64,000 nucleotides of DNA from Macrotis lagotis (Eukaryota; Chordata; Mammalia; Peramelemorphia; Peramelidae), in NCBI RefSeq assembly GCF_037893015.1, contig NC_133663.1:220561753-220625752 (forward strand). Reading direction: 5' to 3'. This document shows, piece after piece, positions 22,655 to 32,879 of the stretch; within the stretch, counting starts at the first letter, position 1; each line of letters opens with the position of its first letter. A program made the translations under genes and the position numbers. The notes under the pieces were generated by a model, which was given only the letters and a program-made list of their open reading frames with translations, did no database searches and was not told the origin of the DNA.

Positions 22655-22850
22655 ACTCATAGGATCCTAGACCTAAATGAGAAAGATCTAAAGAAGGAAT
22701 TTTTATAGATTAGGAAATTTAGGCACAAAGATTACAGGAAGTGATTTGACCAAGGTCCTATAGGTAGTAAACAGAAGATATGAAATTGAAACAGCTCCTG
22801 TCATTTCAAGTTCAGTAGTCTTCCCAATGCACTCTGCTGCTTCACAAAGA
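22655..22850 (-). mobile_element. MIR
   Basis: TAGATTAGGAAATTTAGGCAC, TTGACCAAGGTCCTATAGG, AGTCTTCCCAATGCACTCTG: antisense MIR in the expected order. Confidence 0.7.
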
Positions 22851-24029
22851 ACAAAAACTTGTAATTTCAGAAAACAAAAATTAAACCAAGGAAATTTATG
22901 ACATTGCTAAAAATAATACTGATGATAATAATAAAATTTTAAAAGATGATCTTTGGAAAAAATTGGTCATTAGATCAGTAAATAGCATACAATCTATCTG
23001 GCTTATTCTCTTTAAGAAGGGTCATCTACACAATCCTATTATTATATTTTGTGGGCAATGATGTGAAAACCTGGTCATATTTTAAGTTGGTCAAATATTC
23101 AGTGACAGAATAGTAATTTCCAAATGATAGCATTTATTTTTCAAAACCGAAAAATCATCCCCCAAGTCTTTTACAAATGCAAATGCACTTAATTTATAAA
23201 TTGTGTGTACTTCAAGGGCAATGGAACACATATGTTTCCGATTCATATACATTAACTCATCAGCATATTGTTTTATTAAAGCTATTTGATGTTGGAGAGG
23301 CCCTTTGAGTCTTTGCATAAAACACTCCAAAGGGTTTAAGTGTTCTCCTTAGAGAAGGGAAGTTAGACTGAGGCCATATTTGACCCAAAGAACTCTCAAG
23401 TTTTGTTCAGAACACAGAATTCATGGAACCCAGAATAGCCCTGATTATAAGGAAACAGCTTTAGTAGAACAGAAACCTGATTATGTACTCTGTGTTCTGA
23501 ATACTTCTGATCAGTCTGGTCTGGACCTATAGTGTGATCAGTCTCCATCTTTCAAATAAAACTATTTTTGATGCAATTTGACCTAATTATAAAATCAGAG
23601 TCTCTTTTCTGCAAAACAAAATGTCTAAGCAAAATTCCAAAAGAGCCAAGACCTTTGAATTATAGCTTGCTATGGCTTCACTGAGTTTTAATTCAGTAAA
23701 AATTATGTATGAACTTGAGTAGAGAATAGACTTTATTTGTTTCAAATATTGCTACTTAAAGAAACTCATGAACTTAAACAATATATTTATAACTCCTAAA
23801 ACATTTTACGTACATAGTCTTTGACCTAAGTTTCTTTTAACATATGTAGTTTGTGAGCATTTTTTAAAATAGAATCAGAAGGCCCTAAGTCAGATATTTA
23901 ATTGGATTGATCTGGTTGCTAGCATATCCATGCAAAAATCCAAAGGACAGATTTACAAAGTAACCCATTTGTTTCTCCATTGCAGTGAACTGCCTAAAAG
24001 TTTAACACTAACAAATCATCAGTTGTTTG
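22851..24029. other. Unique-looking sequence with a 79-codon reverse frame
   Basis: About 1.2 kb without a recognised repeat. The reverse frame at 23091-23330 includes LKGPLQHQIALIKQYADEL. I recognise no domain, and a frame of this length can occur by chance. Confidence 0.3.
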
Positions 24030-24410
24030 TTGTGAAATAAGTTATCTGAGCATGGTGGCTAAGGGAGGGACTCCAATCACTTTGCTTACCAGTGAAGCAA
24101 TAAGATAACACTCTGTATTGTGATTTTAAATGAGGTTCCAATTCCTTCCTGCAAATGACACTCTTGCTGACACTCCTGAGAATGAAAGTATTTTAATTAC
24201 ACTACACAAGGAATAGATTGATTACAATAACATCCAAATACAGCAACTAATACATTAAAGATAATGGGTTAGTAATACTATAATCAAAGTAGAAGAAAAA
24301 GATAAAGATAACATCACCAATTCAGGGGAGCACCAACTCTGAACAGTCTGTGGCTGGGGGTATCCCATGTTCTTTTCCAGCCTTTCTGTTAAGTCCGGTT
24401 TGGGAAAGAA
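24030..24410. other. Unassigned, possibly LTR-like
   Basis: The base composition changes here and the sequence lacks SINE or LINE motifs. Its texture suggests an old LTR, but I can identify no TG...CA ends, TATA box or primer site with confidence. Confidence 0.2.
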
Positions 24411-24427
24411 AGGAAGAGAGAGAGAGA

Positions 24428-24503
<76 letters not shown>

Positions 24504-24520
24504 AAAGAGAGAAAGAAAAG
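24411..24520. repeat. (GA)n microsatellite
   Basis: GAGA runs with AAAG interruptions at both ends. Frames on both strands across it (Arg/Glu or Ser/Leu repeats at 24255-24666) are artefacts. Confidence 0.98.
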
Positions 24521-24592
24521 CCCCAGGCAGAATCAACTCTCCTTGGGTGAGATTCTCCCCAATGCTTGTAGCCTCAAGAGTATTTATCAGTG

Positions 24593-24720
24593 GAGAACAA
24601 AGAAGGCTAGTTGTTAATTCAGTTGGGAGGGATTCCCTTAGTTGGGAGGGAGTTCCTTTAATATGAGAACAAAGAAGGCTAGATGCTAATTTAGTTAGGA
24701 GGGATTCCTGAGTTCCTTTG
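24593..24720 (+). repeat. Imperfect local tandem duplication
   Basis: GAGAACAAAGAAGGCTAG at 24593 recurs at 24665, each followed by a TTAGTTGGGAGGGATTCC-type segment. Inside the first copy AGTTGGGAGGGA is itself repeated, so the duplication is nested. Confidence 0.85.
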
Positions 24721-25459
24721 ACAGAAATGTGGGAAAAGCCTACAAGTCTAGCAGTTTGAAGACTTCAAGGAAATGCCATAGGAGGCCAGAAGATTTTACT
24801 TTGAATAAGGTCAATACTGTGAGAATAGCCAGTTCTCCTCAGTACTACCTGTGTATTCCAAGGAGTGGCTGGCTCCTGGAGTCTTTGAGATGTGGCCAAA
24901 TCACCTATGGAATATCTGGGGGGGGGGAGGTAAATTCGTGAGGAAGGCACATCCTCATACAGGCTTGAAAGAACTTACTTATAAGAAAACTTCATTTTCT
25001 CATTCACACTCAAAACATTATTAATTCACAAACTCAACCTTTGCCAGTTTGGCAAAGATTATAGACCTCTAACACATTGTTGCTGATGAGAGCTTTTGTA
25101 GTATAAAAGCATGAAGGGGTAACAATATTTACACAAAGTCCTCAAACAATTCTACTTTTTTGATTTTGGCATTCTAATAGACCAGTATTTGGGGGGGGGG
25201 GGGGATGCTGAGGAGAAATTGAATGTAGCATAAAATCATAGATGAGCTAGCATTTCAGTATAATGATTGTCTGGTACTCCCAATAGAAATGTGAGAAAAT
25301 TTGGACAAAGAGAGGGTAAAAGCCAGGCCAACTAGGAAACAAGATTTCCAGTGTGAGGAGAAAATTATATAGAGCTAAATTTGTCCAACTTTTTAGTCTT
25401 GTCTTTCTTACATCATGGTAAAACTGAATTTATCTTTCACATTCCCCCATCTCCATAGA
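24721..25459. other. Unassigned; two poly-G runs
   Basis: No gene is recognised. A pure run of nine G lies near 24919-24927 and one of fourteen G at 25191-25204. The frames at 24729-24941 and 24765-24950 overlap on opposite strands and have no domain. Confidence 0.3.
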
Positions 25460-25540
25460 TACAACATGGTCCAAAAGTCTTGGTGTAGATTTTAGCTTCT
25501 GAAGCTAAAAATTGCATCAAGACTTTTGGGACATAATGTA
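25460..25540. mobile_element. 81-bp hairpin MITE (Tc1/mariner-like)
   Basis: The element is a near-perfect palindrome whose arms meet at AGCTTCT|GAAGCT (25500/25501). The left arm carries GTCCAAAAGTCTTGGTG, the right arm CATCAAGACTTTTGGGAC. Each outer end abuts a TA (25460-25461 and 25539-25540), as expected for Tc1/mariner insertion. It is too short to encode a transposase and would have depended on one in trans. Confidence 0.82.
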
Positions 25541-27199
25541 GATAGCATAAGATCAGTAGTTTGCAATAGTTAATTGACTGTTTTCAAGAGAGACCTTAGG
25601 GCCATGGTAAGAGGTAGATTAGATCTGGAGCTAAGGACAAAGGGAAGGCTGTTTGAAAGAGGCCAGCACATACTATCTTAAAAGCCTGAAATTCATAGAC
25701 CCTTTCACATATTATTGTCTTACTTTTTTTTCCAAGCATTAATTCACACACTCCTTTTGGAATTTCCTTCCCCCATTTTGCTCATGAATAGTTTTGCCTA
25801 TTTTCTTATGCCTTTGAATCTCTGTGATGTGAAATCCTTGGATTTGAGTAGATTAAGAAAAGCAGCCTAATATTTTGTACACTTAATGATCATGCCTTTT
25901 ACCCAAGATAGTCTGGTTTTATGAATGGCTTTTGCAATTTGTGCCAATATTTTGGAAACAAACTATCTAGCCACAGTGTCTCTGCTTCTACTTGCTTATA
26001 TGTTTGCATAGTTTATTAGTAAACACCCTTGGCTAACTAAAATTCAAAGCTGATCTCTGAGCAAACAAACCTGACCTCTGAGATTTCTCTCCTTACTCCT
26101 TCACCGGTTTAACCATTTTCCCTCCCTCTTTATGAACATTAGACTTATTGATTCAAATAAATTATTGAGTTTTCTGATACCCAAATTCACCATAGCCTGG
26201 TAGGAAGCTGTTGCCTGGCAATTAACTCTTGACCTCTGGGAAGTACACATAATTATGGCTTCTGTGTCAATGGTTCAACTTCTAAGGGGAAACATTCAAT
26301 TAATATTGTCAAGCTGCAATGTCACAGCCATAATACAGAAGAAACCTTTGTTGACTCAGAGTCAAATGGTGTCAAAACACAGCAGGAAGCAGTTATTAAC
26401 TGATCTGGACTTTCTCAACTCCAGATCACTAGTAGCAAATTCATTATAGAAAAAAGATAATTTAATAAGCAAGTTAGCTGTAAACATAACTATTGACATT
26501 GACAATAGAGCTATTCTACCATTAAAGATAGACTCTTATATTGGTTTTTTCACCTGTGAGTCCCCTATTCCCTCTCTCTCCCAAATTTGGCAACAATAAA
26601 TCATTTCTGCAAGTAGATAAGAACAGCTAACCTACTGGGAGGGTGAAAGTAGAAGGTTGTATGAACACAAGAAACATGTGAAGACACACCAGCTGCTCTA
26701 ATATGTTTATCATGCTAGATATTATAGAAACTTGTATACCAGGCAAAAGGCAGAACAGAATTTCAAGGCAACCATTCTGTGAACTGGAGCATGTTTGATC
26801 CATCCTTGGGATGTATTTATCTTTCAATGTGACGAAGACCATATGCATTCACTTAAAAGATGCCAATATCATACACGTGTGTCTTCAAAAGCTCTACGTT
26901 CATGAAAACAATTTTTTGGCATTTCATCCTCATGTGGGGGGGAGCTCAATTTAAGTTCCTTATGTCACTAAGCTGTATTCTGGGATTTAATAGAGAAGGG
27001 TGCTCTTAGACTCTCATCAGTTTCCTAAAGAATCCAAAACATACTCATGGATTTAATTTATGGCAAACATTAAGAAAGACTTGCATCTTTACCCTCTCAT
27101 TCCTCTACACCAGCCAGGCACATTTATGTGCTGCCACTATCAAGCTTATGGCTACTAGAGCCTGAGATCTGTTTTAAACTTAGAGAGTAATTGGGGTTT
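25541..27199. other. Unassigned sequence
   Basis: About 1.6 kb without a recognised gene or repeat. The frames at 26255-26449 and 26627-26848 have no domain. A short AATAAA (26594) after pyrimidine-rich text could belong to an old LTR, but nothing else supports that. Confidence 0.28.
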
Positions 27200-27426
27200 T
27201 TTATTAAGTTATTTCAGTTGTGTCCAACTTTTTGTGATCCCCTATTTGGGCTTTTCTTGGCAAAGATACTAGAATGGTTTGCTCTTTCTTTCTCCAGTTT
27301 ATTTTACTGGTAAAGAAAGTAAGGCAAACAGTGTTAAGTGCTCATCCAATGCCTGGTACAGATTTGAACTCAGGTCTTTCTGAACCCAGGTCCAGCATTC
27401 CAATTACTTCACCACCTAGCTGCCCC
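27200..27426 (-). mobile_element. SINE-B
   Basis: Antisense order: TTTCAGTTGTGTCCAACTT, CTTTTCTTGGCAAAGATAC, AAGTAAGGCAAACAGTG, GATTTGAACTCAGGTCTTTC, TTCACCACCTAGCTGCCCC. Confidence 0.9.
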
Positions 27427-27979
27427 AAGGGAACCTGGTTTAATCACAATCACAATATATATTCTATTTATGCTGTTCTGTGTACATGTTTTCTTTTCTG
27501 GCACTCCATGCTTACTACTGAGACCACTGTCCTAGATTATGACTTCCTATTGCTCTGAAGAGTTGGTCTGAGTTCCTGACCTCTATCTGAGTTCTGTTTT
27601 TTAGGCTCAGCCAAAATTTCTCCTCCCAGGCATCTGACATCATTGTGCTAGCAAAATTAAGAACACAGTGGAGAGAGAAAAGAAATGTGAACACTGCAGT
27701 GAGAAATGCTTTTCCAGTATTTGCATTCAAACAATATTCATAAACCACTGAAAGAAACATAGATATCTAGTATTTGATCTCAAAGACCAATTATGATTGT
27801 ATATTTGAGAATAAATAAGATGGATACAAAAACAGAACAAGACAGAGAGCAAGACAAAAAAAAATGTTTTTCCTGATCCTTCTTCCTCCTATTCCCTCTC
27901 TCCTCCATATCTACCCTATATTCATGTAGCATATATTCATGTATATATTATGTATATATTTTCACATTGCAATTATATT
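27427..27979. other. Unassigned sequence
   Basis: No recognised gene or repeat. The frames at 27274-27558 and 27515-27760 overlap each other and a SINE. Confidence 0.3.
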
Positions 27980-28040
27980 CTGTATGTAATATATATATAT
28001 ATGTATATGTATATATATGTATATATGCATATGTATATTC
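27980..28040. repeat. TA/TATG microsatellite
   Basis: AATATATATATATATG and GTATATATGTATATAT units. Confidence 0.85.
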
Positions 28041-28042
28041 TG

Positions 28043-28282
28043 TAAGGCAGGTAGCTGCCCAGGCAGCAGTCCTGGAGGCAGGTCTAGTCTTAGTTTAAAT
28101 TTGGCCTCAGATGCTGATAAATTGAATAATCCTGGCCAGGTCACTTTATCCTCTTTATCTCAGTTTCTTCATTTATAAAATGAGTTTAAGAAGGAAATGG
28201 CAAATCATTCTAGGATGTTTCCCAGGAAAATCCCAAATGGAGTCACACAGAGTTGGATATGACTGAAACAACTAAATAACAA
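28043..28282 (+). mobile_element. SINE-B
   Basis: GGCAGGTAGCTGCCCAGGC is a damaged head. AATTTGGCCTCAGATGC, CAGTTTCTTCATTTATAAAA, GAAGGAAATGGCAAATCATT and the tail GTTGGATATGACTGAAACAA follow in order. Confidence 0.85.
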
Positions 28283-28314
28283 TTTATTTCATATATATTG
28301 ATAGGTGTAGTTGT

Positions 28315-28625
28315 TTCCTTCTCCATTAAAATGTAAATTTCTTGATGTAAGGAGCTATTTCATTTTTTGTTCTTGTAACCCCAATGCTTAACACCATGCC
28401 TTAAATAATGCAAATGATTAAGAAATACTTATTAAGGGGTGGCTAGGTGGCACAGTGGATAGAGCACTGGCCCTGGAGTCAGGAGTACCTGAGTTCAAAT
28501 CCGCCTTCAGACACTTAATAATTATCAATCTTTGTAACCTTGGGCAAGCTACTTAACCCCATTTGCCTTGCAAAAATATAAATAAATAAACCTAAAAAAA
28601 GAAATACTTATTAATGTGAATGAGC
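28315..28625 (+). mobile_element. L2 3' end split by a SINE-A
   Basis: AAAATGTAAATTTCTTGATG, CCCCAATGCTTAACACCATG and AAGAAATACTTATTA are the L2 terminus. The SINE-A at 28435-28599 interrupts the final motif. Confidence 0.8.
28435..28599 (+). mobile_element. SINE-A in an L2
   Basis: The head is AGGGGTGGCTAGGTGGCACA and the end is TTTGCCTTGCAAAAATATAA. A 14-bp perfect TSD, AGAAATACTTATTA, lies at 28421-28434 and 28600-28613. Confidence 0.96.
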
Positions 28626-29182
28626 AAGTGAAAGGAAAGGTACAGAAAGTTCCTTGTTGGAAAAGTCTTGACATTCCCCTTGGAATATATCATGTTTATT
28701 CATGACTATAATAGCAACTTGCCTGGATAACAGGTATATGGAACTGGCCAGTGAAAATCTAATGCTCTGGGTAATCATGTCTAATTGATAATTTTGGGGT
28801 CATTCACCTTCCCCCTCCCCCAACATCAGAGATTCTTGTCATTCTCAACATGATTACTGCCTGCCTTACACATAAACTGAGAATTCTCCTATATTGTTCC
28901 ACTTGATTTGGTACTTCAGATATTATGTAGTCATTGCCTCTCTCTAAATGCCAGTAAATAAATAAACATTCTGGACAAAAAATAACTTGTGAATATAGTG
29001 AACCTCTATTAAGAAAATAGAGTAAGAATTAAATCATATTGTATGAAACAAAGATCTCCTAATATGAACTAATACATTTGTATGAACATGAACATGAACA
29101 ATACCGAAAAGAAAAAGTAACTGCAAAAAAGGAGAATCCATTGCTGTGACTTAGCTATCAGTAAGAATAAGTTCTTCGTAGT
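28626..29182. other. Unassigned sequence
   Basis: No gene or repeat is recognised. Confidence 0.3.
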
Positions 29183-29184
29183 TA

Positions 29185-29559
29185 CCAAATTTCTCCATGT
29201 ATAAGACACCTTAATTTGGGGGGTCGAAATTAAAAAAAAAGTATGACATAAAATTAATGAACTCAAGTTTTATTCATCATGAAATTCAAGGACCTTCTGC
29301 TCATAGCTTTCAGGCATCTTTCAGGCAAGTCTGGTGCATATTCAAATGCTTAGTCCATTCCTTTTCTGAGCCATTTCTGGGAAGAACATGGCAAAATATA
29401 ACCTAATATACAGGTAAAAATTGTGAAACAATGAGCACAAAGACAAAAAACTCAAAAAAGTGGGAAATGCAAGTAAAAAATCTACAACTCTAAGACACTC
29501 CCAGTTTTTAGACCCTACATTTTTCAAAAAAGGTGTGTCCTATTCATGGAGAAATATAG
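29185..29559. mobile_element. Non-autonomous DNA transposon, 375 bp, TA-flanked
   Basis: Terminal inverted repeats: the left end CCAAATTTCTCCATGTATAA pairs with the reverse complement of the right end, CTATATTTCTCCATGAATAG, with about 21 of 25 bases matching. A TA dinucleotide flanks each end (29183-29184 and 29560-29561), which fits the Tc1/mariner/pogo superfamily. The frames at 29069-29266, 29342-29527 and 29460-29660 cross its ends and do not resemble a transposase. The family name is unknown to me. Confidence 0.65.
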
Positions 29560-29689
29560 TACTATTACTAATTACATCATCTAAAATTATCAAACAAAAT
29601 ACAAAGAAATCAAAGAATAAACAAGTATTCATTGTCTGGGTTAGAACTATTCCTCTATAACTGCCCAAATGAAAGTCACTTGGGATTCC

Positions 29690-29800
29690 TAAGTCAACGC
29701 CCTTGCAGCTGTTAAATATAATTATTCCTCATCTATAAAGAGAAAGTTAGACTAAATGATCTCTAAGGTCCCTTCAAATTCAAAATCTAAGTTATGAATT
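29690..29800 (+). mobile_element. MIR 3' part
   Basis: TTCCTCATCTATAAAGAG, TTAGACTAAATGATCTCTAA and GGTCCCTTCAAATTCAAAAT match the MIR 3' half. Confidence 0.65.
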
Positions 29801-30234
29801 CCCAGGGGTAAATTCAACAGAAAAAGGGAGAAGGGACTCAAAAATCTTAATTAATTTTAAATGTGATATATTGAGCATTTCAAAATATTTAATGAAAATC
29901 TATAAGAATTAATCTTTAAGAATATATATATGATGTGTGGTGAGTACCCTTAAGGTTGGACAGATATTTGGTGTTACTCAAATTTTCTCTGTGGAAAGGT
30001 AAAGGATATTTCTTTAAAATACATAAATATAGAAAAACTGAACAGAAAATTGAGGATGAGATCTCCCAACTGCACAGGTACTTATAATGCTACTAAAAAA
30101 TAAATTTAAAAAAACCAACTGGAATAGTACAGATACTAAAATATCCTGACAGATGGGAAAAGAAGAGATGGAGATTAAACTTTTGATGTTGATCCAAGTT
30201 CAAGAGCCCAGAGAACAGCCTCTATGGAGCTTTT

Positions 30235-30392
30235 ATCATAGAATCTTATACTTGGAAGGCAATTTACAGATTATCTAATTTGACAGCTTCATCTTCACCC
30301 CAGGCAACCGAGAATGACTTTCTTAAGGTAATGTAGACAGTAAGAGAGACAAATCCAAGTCTTGAATCCAGGTTTTCCTTCTCCCATGCTAC
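30235..30392 (-). mobile_element. MIR
   Basis: ATCATAGAATCTTATACTTG, AGATTATCTAATTTGACAGC and TTGAATCCAGGTTTTCC fit an antisense MIR-type SINE. Confidence 0.6.
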
Positions 30393-30412
30393 AAAAATCA
30401 GAAAGAAAAGAA

Positions 30413-30568
30413 GGGGCGGCAGCTGGGTGCTACAGTGGATAGAACACCAGCCCTGGAGTCAGGAGTACCTGAGTTCAAATCCGACTTCAGACACATAATA
30501 ATTACCTAGCTTTGTGGCCTTGGGCAAGCCACTTAACCCCACTGCCTTGCAAAAACCTTAAAAAAAAA
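30413..30568 (+). mobile_element. SINE-A, followed by an RTE-like tail
   Basis: The head is GGGGCGGCAGCTGGGTGCTA and the end is CACTGCCTTGCAAAAACCTT. Immediately after the poly(A) comes AGTCAGACATGAATGAAACA (30569-30595), the SINE-B type tail. No TSD is visible, so the copy may be chimaeric or may sit in a SINE-B remnant. Confidence 0.9.
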
Positions 30569-30599
30569 CAGTCAGACATGAATGAAACAACTAAAGAAC

Positions 30600-31039
30600 A
30601 AAGATGGCAGGTAGAAAGTCAGATAAACCAACCAGAAGAATTATAATACTAGGAGATCTCAGGATCAAGGGACTGAGGACCTGAAAAGTCAAATGGAAAG
30701 AAAAGTAGGAGCACTTGAAAATCAGTGCTTTTAACCTTTTCCAAAGTAATGCATACAAAGAAGAGCCTTATCATATACCCCAGCTATATATATAGTTTGT
30801 ACTGTGAAATTCCATACCATAAATTTCATAGTATAATGAAGTTTCACTGTTTAAATATTTTGGGTCCTGGACAGCATTAAGGAAGGAATGAAGGAAAGAC
30901 TAGTAAAAACACCAGATCCAGAGTCCACCTATAAGACATTCAGGAGTAATACATATCATACAAAGTCAGCAATAAAGGAAGAATTAAATATTTGGAGAGC
31001 TACTAATAATTCATGATTGGCCCATTTTAATGAGATAAT
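30600..31039. other. Unassigned; small palindrome
   Basis: No gene is recognised. 30801-30850 forms an imperfect palindrome (ACTGTGAAATTCCATAC against GTATAATGAAGTTTCACTGT). It could be a small MITE relic. Confidence 0.3.
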
Positions 31040-31195
31040 AAGAGCAATATGGCATAAATTAATTTACAAATTTTGTATATGTTATTCTAAAATACAAAGG
31101 GTTAGTTTATAAAGCTGGAAAAAATAATAAAATTCACCTGGAGCATCAAATAATCAAGAATTACAAGACCAATATTATTTTTTAAAAAAAGAAGA

Positions 31196-31326
31196 GGGGC
31201 GGCTAGGTGGCGTAGTGGATAAAGCACTGGCCTTGGAGTCAGGAGTACCTGGGTTCAAATCCAGTCTCAGACATTTTATAATTACCTAGCTGTGTGGCCT
31301 TGGGCAAGCCACTTGCAAAAACGTAA
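31196..31326 (+). mobile_element. SINE-A with internal 14-bp deletion
   Basis: GGGGCGGCTAGGTGGCGTAG head, GGGTTCAAATCCAGTCTCAG, and GGCAAGCCACTTGCAAAAAC at the end. The usual AACCCCATTGCCTT is missing between two CTT triplets. The flanks AAAAAAAGAAGA (left) and GAAAAAGAAGAAAA (after the tail repeat) are a plausible TSD. Confidence 0.92.
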
Positions 31327-31396
31327 AAAATAATAATAATAAATAAATAAATGACTGACTGAATAAATAAATAAATAAATGGATGGATGGATGGAT
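31327..31396. repeat. Tetranucleotide tail (AATA/TGAC/GGAT)
   Basis: AATAATAATAAATAAATAAA, TGACTGACTGAA, AATAAATAAATAAAT then GGATGGATGGATGGATG. It grew from the SINE-A poly(A) tail. Confidence 0.95.
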
Positions 31397-31554
31397 GAAA
31401 AAGAAGAAAAGACATAAAGTATCTAAACATGTACTCCACAGCCATAGTCTTCCAAATTACTTGGTACTGATTAAAAAATAGAAACATGGGGGTGGGAAGT
31501 GGTAATGGTAGAAGTATATAAACAAAATTCATGAGCTAATGAACATAATAGCAT

Positions 31555-31835
31555 TTTTTTTGTCATGCAGTGTGTCCAAATCTTTGTGGTTTCCCCCACA
31601 CACACACACACACACACACTCCCTTTACATAGTACATCAACACTATTCTTTGGGGTTTCTTGGAAAAAGATATTGCATCTTACTGCACCATTTCCTTCTC
31701 CAATGGATTAAAGCAAATAGAAGTTAAGTGACTTACCTAAGGTCAGAATTATTAAGTGTCTGAGGCTAGATTTTTTTGATTCAGTTCTTCCTAACTCCAG
31801 ACCCACAACTCTAAACATTTTGCCACCTAGCCTTC
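31555..31835 (-). mobile_element. SINE-B with internal (CA)n
   Basis: Antisense order: GTCATGCAGTGTGTCCAAAT, TTTCTTGGAAAAAGATATTG, ACCATTTCCTTCTCCAATGG, GAAGTTAAGTGACTTACC, TTTGCCACCTAGCC. A (CA)11 run at 31597-31619 lies within it. Confidence 0.85.
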
Positions 31836-31904
31836 AGAATTGAAGAAAAAATTGCTGGAAAAATAAAAAGCAGCATAACAAAGAGGGAAGTCATACTAAT
31901 GGAA

Positions 31905-32235
31905 ACTATACTAATCTGGAGATAGAAAACTTGAGTTCAAAGACCAACTGACATTTACTACATTATCTGGGACATTCAATGGAGACCAACAGGTGAGGCA
32001 GAGCTGAGTCTCAACTGTGTATGATTGAGAAGGTTTGAGTGCATACATCTGGTATTCAACCCTTCAAAATCAAAAGATGAGGCTAAGTTCTGCCTCATCT
32101 GCTCCCTCCCAAGTTGTAACCTTGGACAAATTAATTAAGGTCCCTGAACTAAGTTAACAGGGACTAACTTTACTTATCTAATAAATGTGGAATTTCATTA
32201 AGTATCTCTGAGATTCCTTCTACTACTTAATTGAT
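31905..32235 (+). mobile_element. Possible MIR-type SINE remnants
   Basis: AAACTTGAGTTCAAAGACC at the left and GTAACCTTGGACAAATTAAT, ATCTCTGAGATTCCTTCTAC at the right resemble MIR pieces, with unrelated text between. Weak. Confidence 0.35.
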
Positions 32236-32632
32236 GATCCAATGATCCAAGGTCAAGACCGACATTTGAAACTACATACATTTAAAGAAGCTTCCAGTGA
32301 ATGTAGTAATGTAAAATTGAAAATTAATTTTAATTCTATTTAAAAATTTAATTAAGCTGGATATAATATTCCCTTTCACTGCTCCTAACCCTTGTAACCT
32401 GAATTCCTGGAAGAAACTTGATTAACCTAAAAGGTCAAATAGTTACAATTTAAATTCCAATAACAACTCTGATGGCCTGCAGACTAATCCCATCACTTCA
32501 TCACTACAGAAAACTAATCTCATTTTCCAATAGGGAGGAGCTAAACTGACATTTCAAATTTGAATTGTTTTTTACTTGGTCTTGTGATTCAAATTACTTG
32601 TCTTGTTGGTGATTGGGGTGGGAGATTCTGAA
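32236..32632. other. Unassigned sequence
   Basis: No gene or repeat is recognised. Confidence 0.3.
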
Positions 32633-32876
32633 GGGGCAACTTGGTGGTAGAGTTGGATAGAGCACTGGAACCAGAATCTAGAAGAGCTGAGTTCACTTTG
32701 ACCTTAGACACTCATTAACCAAGTGAAAAATCATTTACCTACCTCTGTTTGCCTCAGTTTTCTCATTTGCAAAAAGAACTGGAGAAAGAAATGGCAAACT
32801 ACTCCAATATCTTTGTTAAGAAAATCCCTTAATATGGTAAAGAAGAGGTGCACATGACTGAACAACAAGAAAACAA
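32633..32876 (+). mobile_element. SINE-B
   Basis: GGGGCAACTTGGTGGTAGAG head, TTTGCCTCAGTTTTCTCATT, CTGGAGAAAGAAATGGCAAA, AATATCTTTGTTAAGAAAAT, and the end GACTGAACAACAAGAAAAC. Confidence 0.9.
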
Positions 32877-32879
32877 CAA

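Larger units (their letters stand above)
31040..31540 (+). mobile_element. L1 ORF2 fragment split by a SINE-A
   Basis: AAAGCTGGAAAAAATAATAA, AATTCACCTGGAGCATCAAA and ATAATCAAGAATTACAAGAC match the L1 ORF2 segment also seen near 2625-2690. AAATTACTTGGTACTGATTA on the far side of the SINE continues it. Confidence 0.65.

Noticed and set aside
24255..24666. Arg/Glu-rich and Ser/Leu-rich proteins
   Set aside because: Translations of the (GA)n tract in different frames, with no domain outside it.
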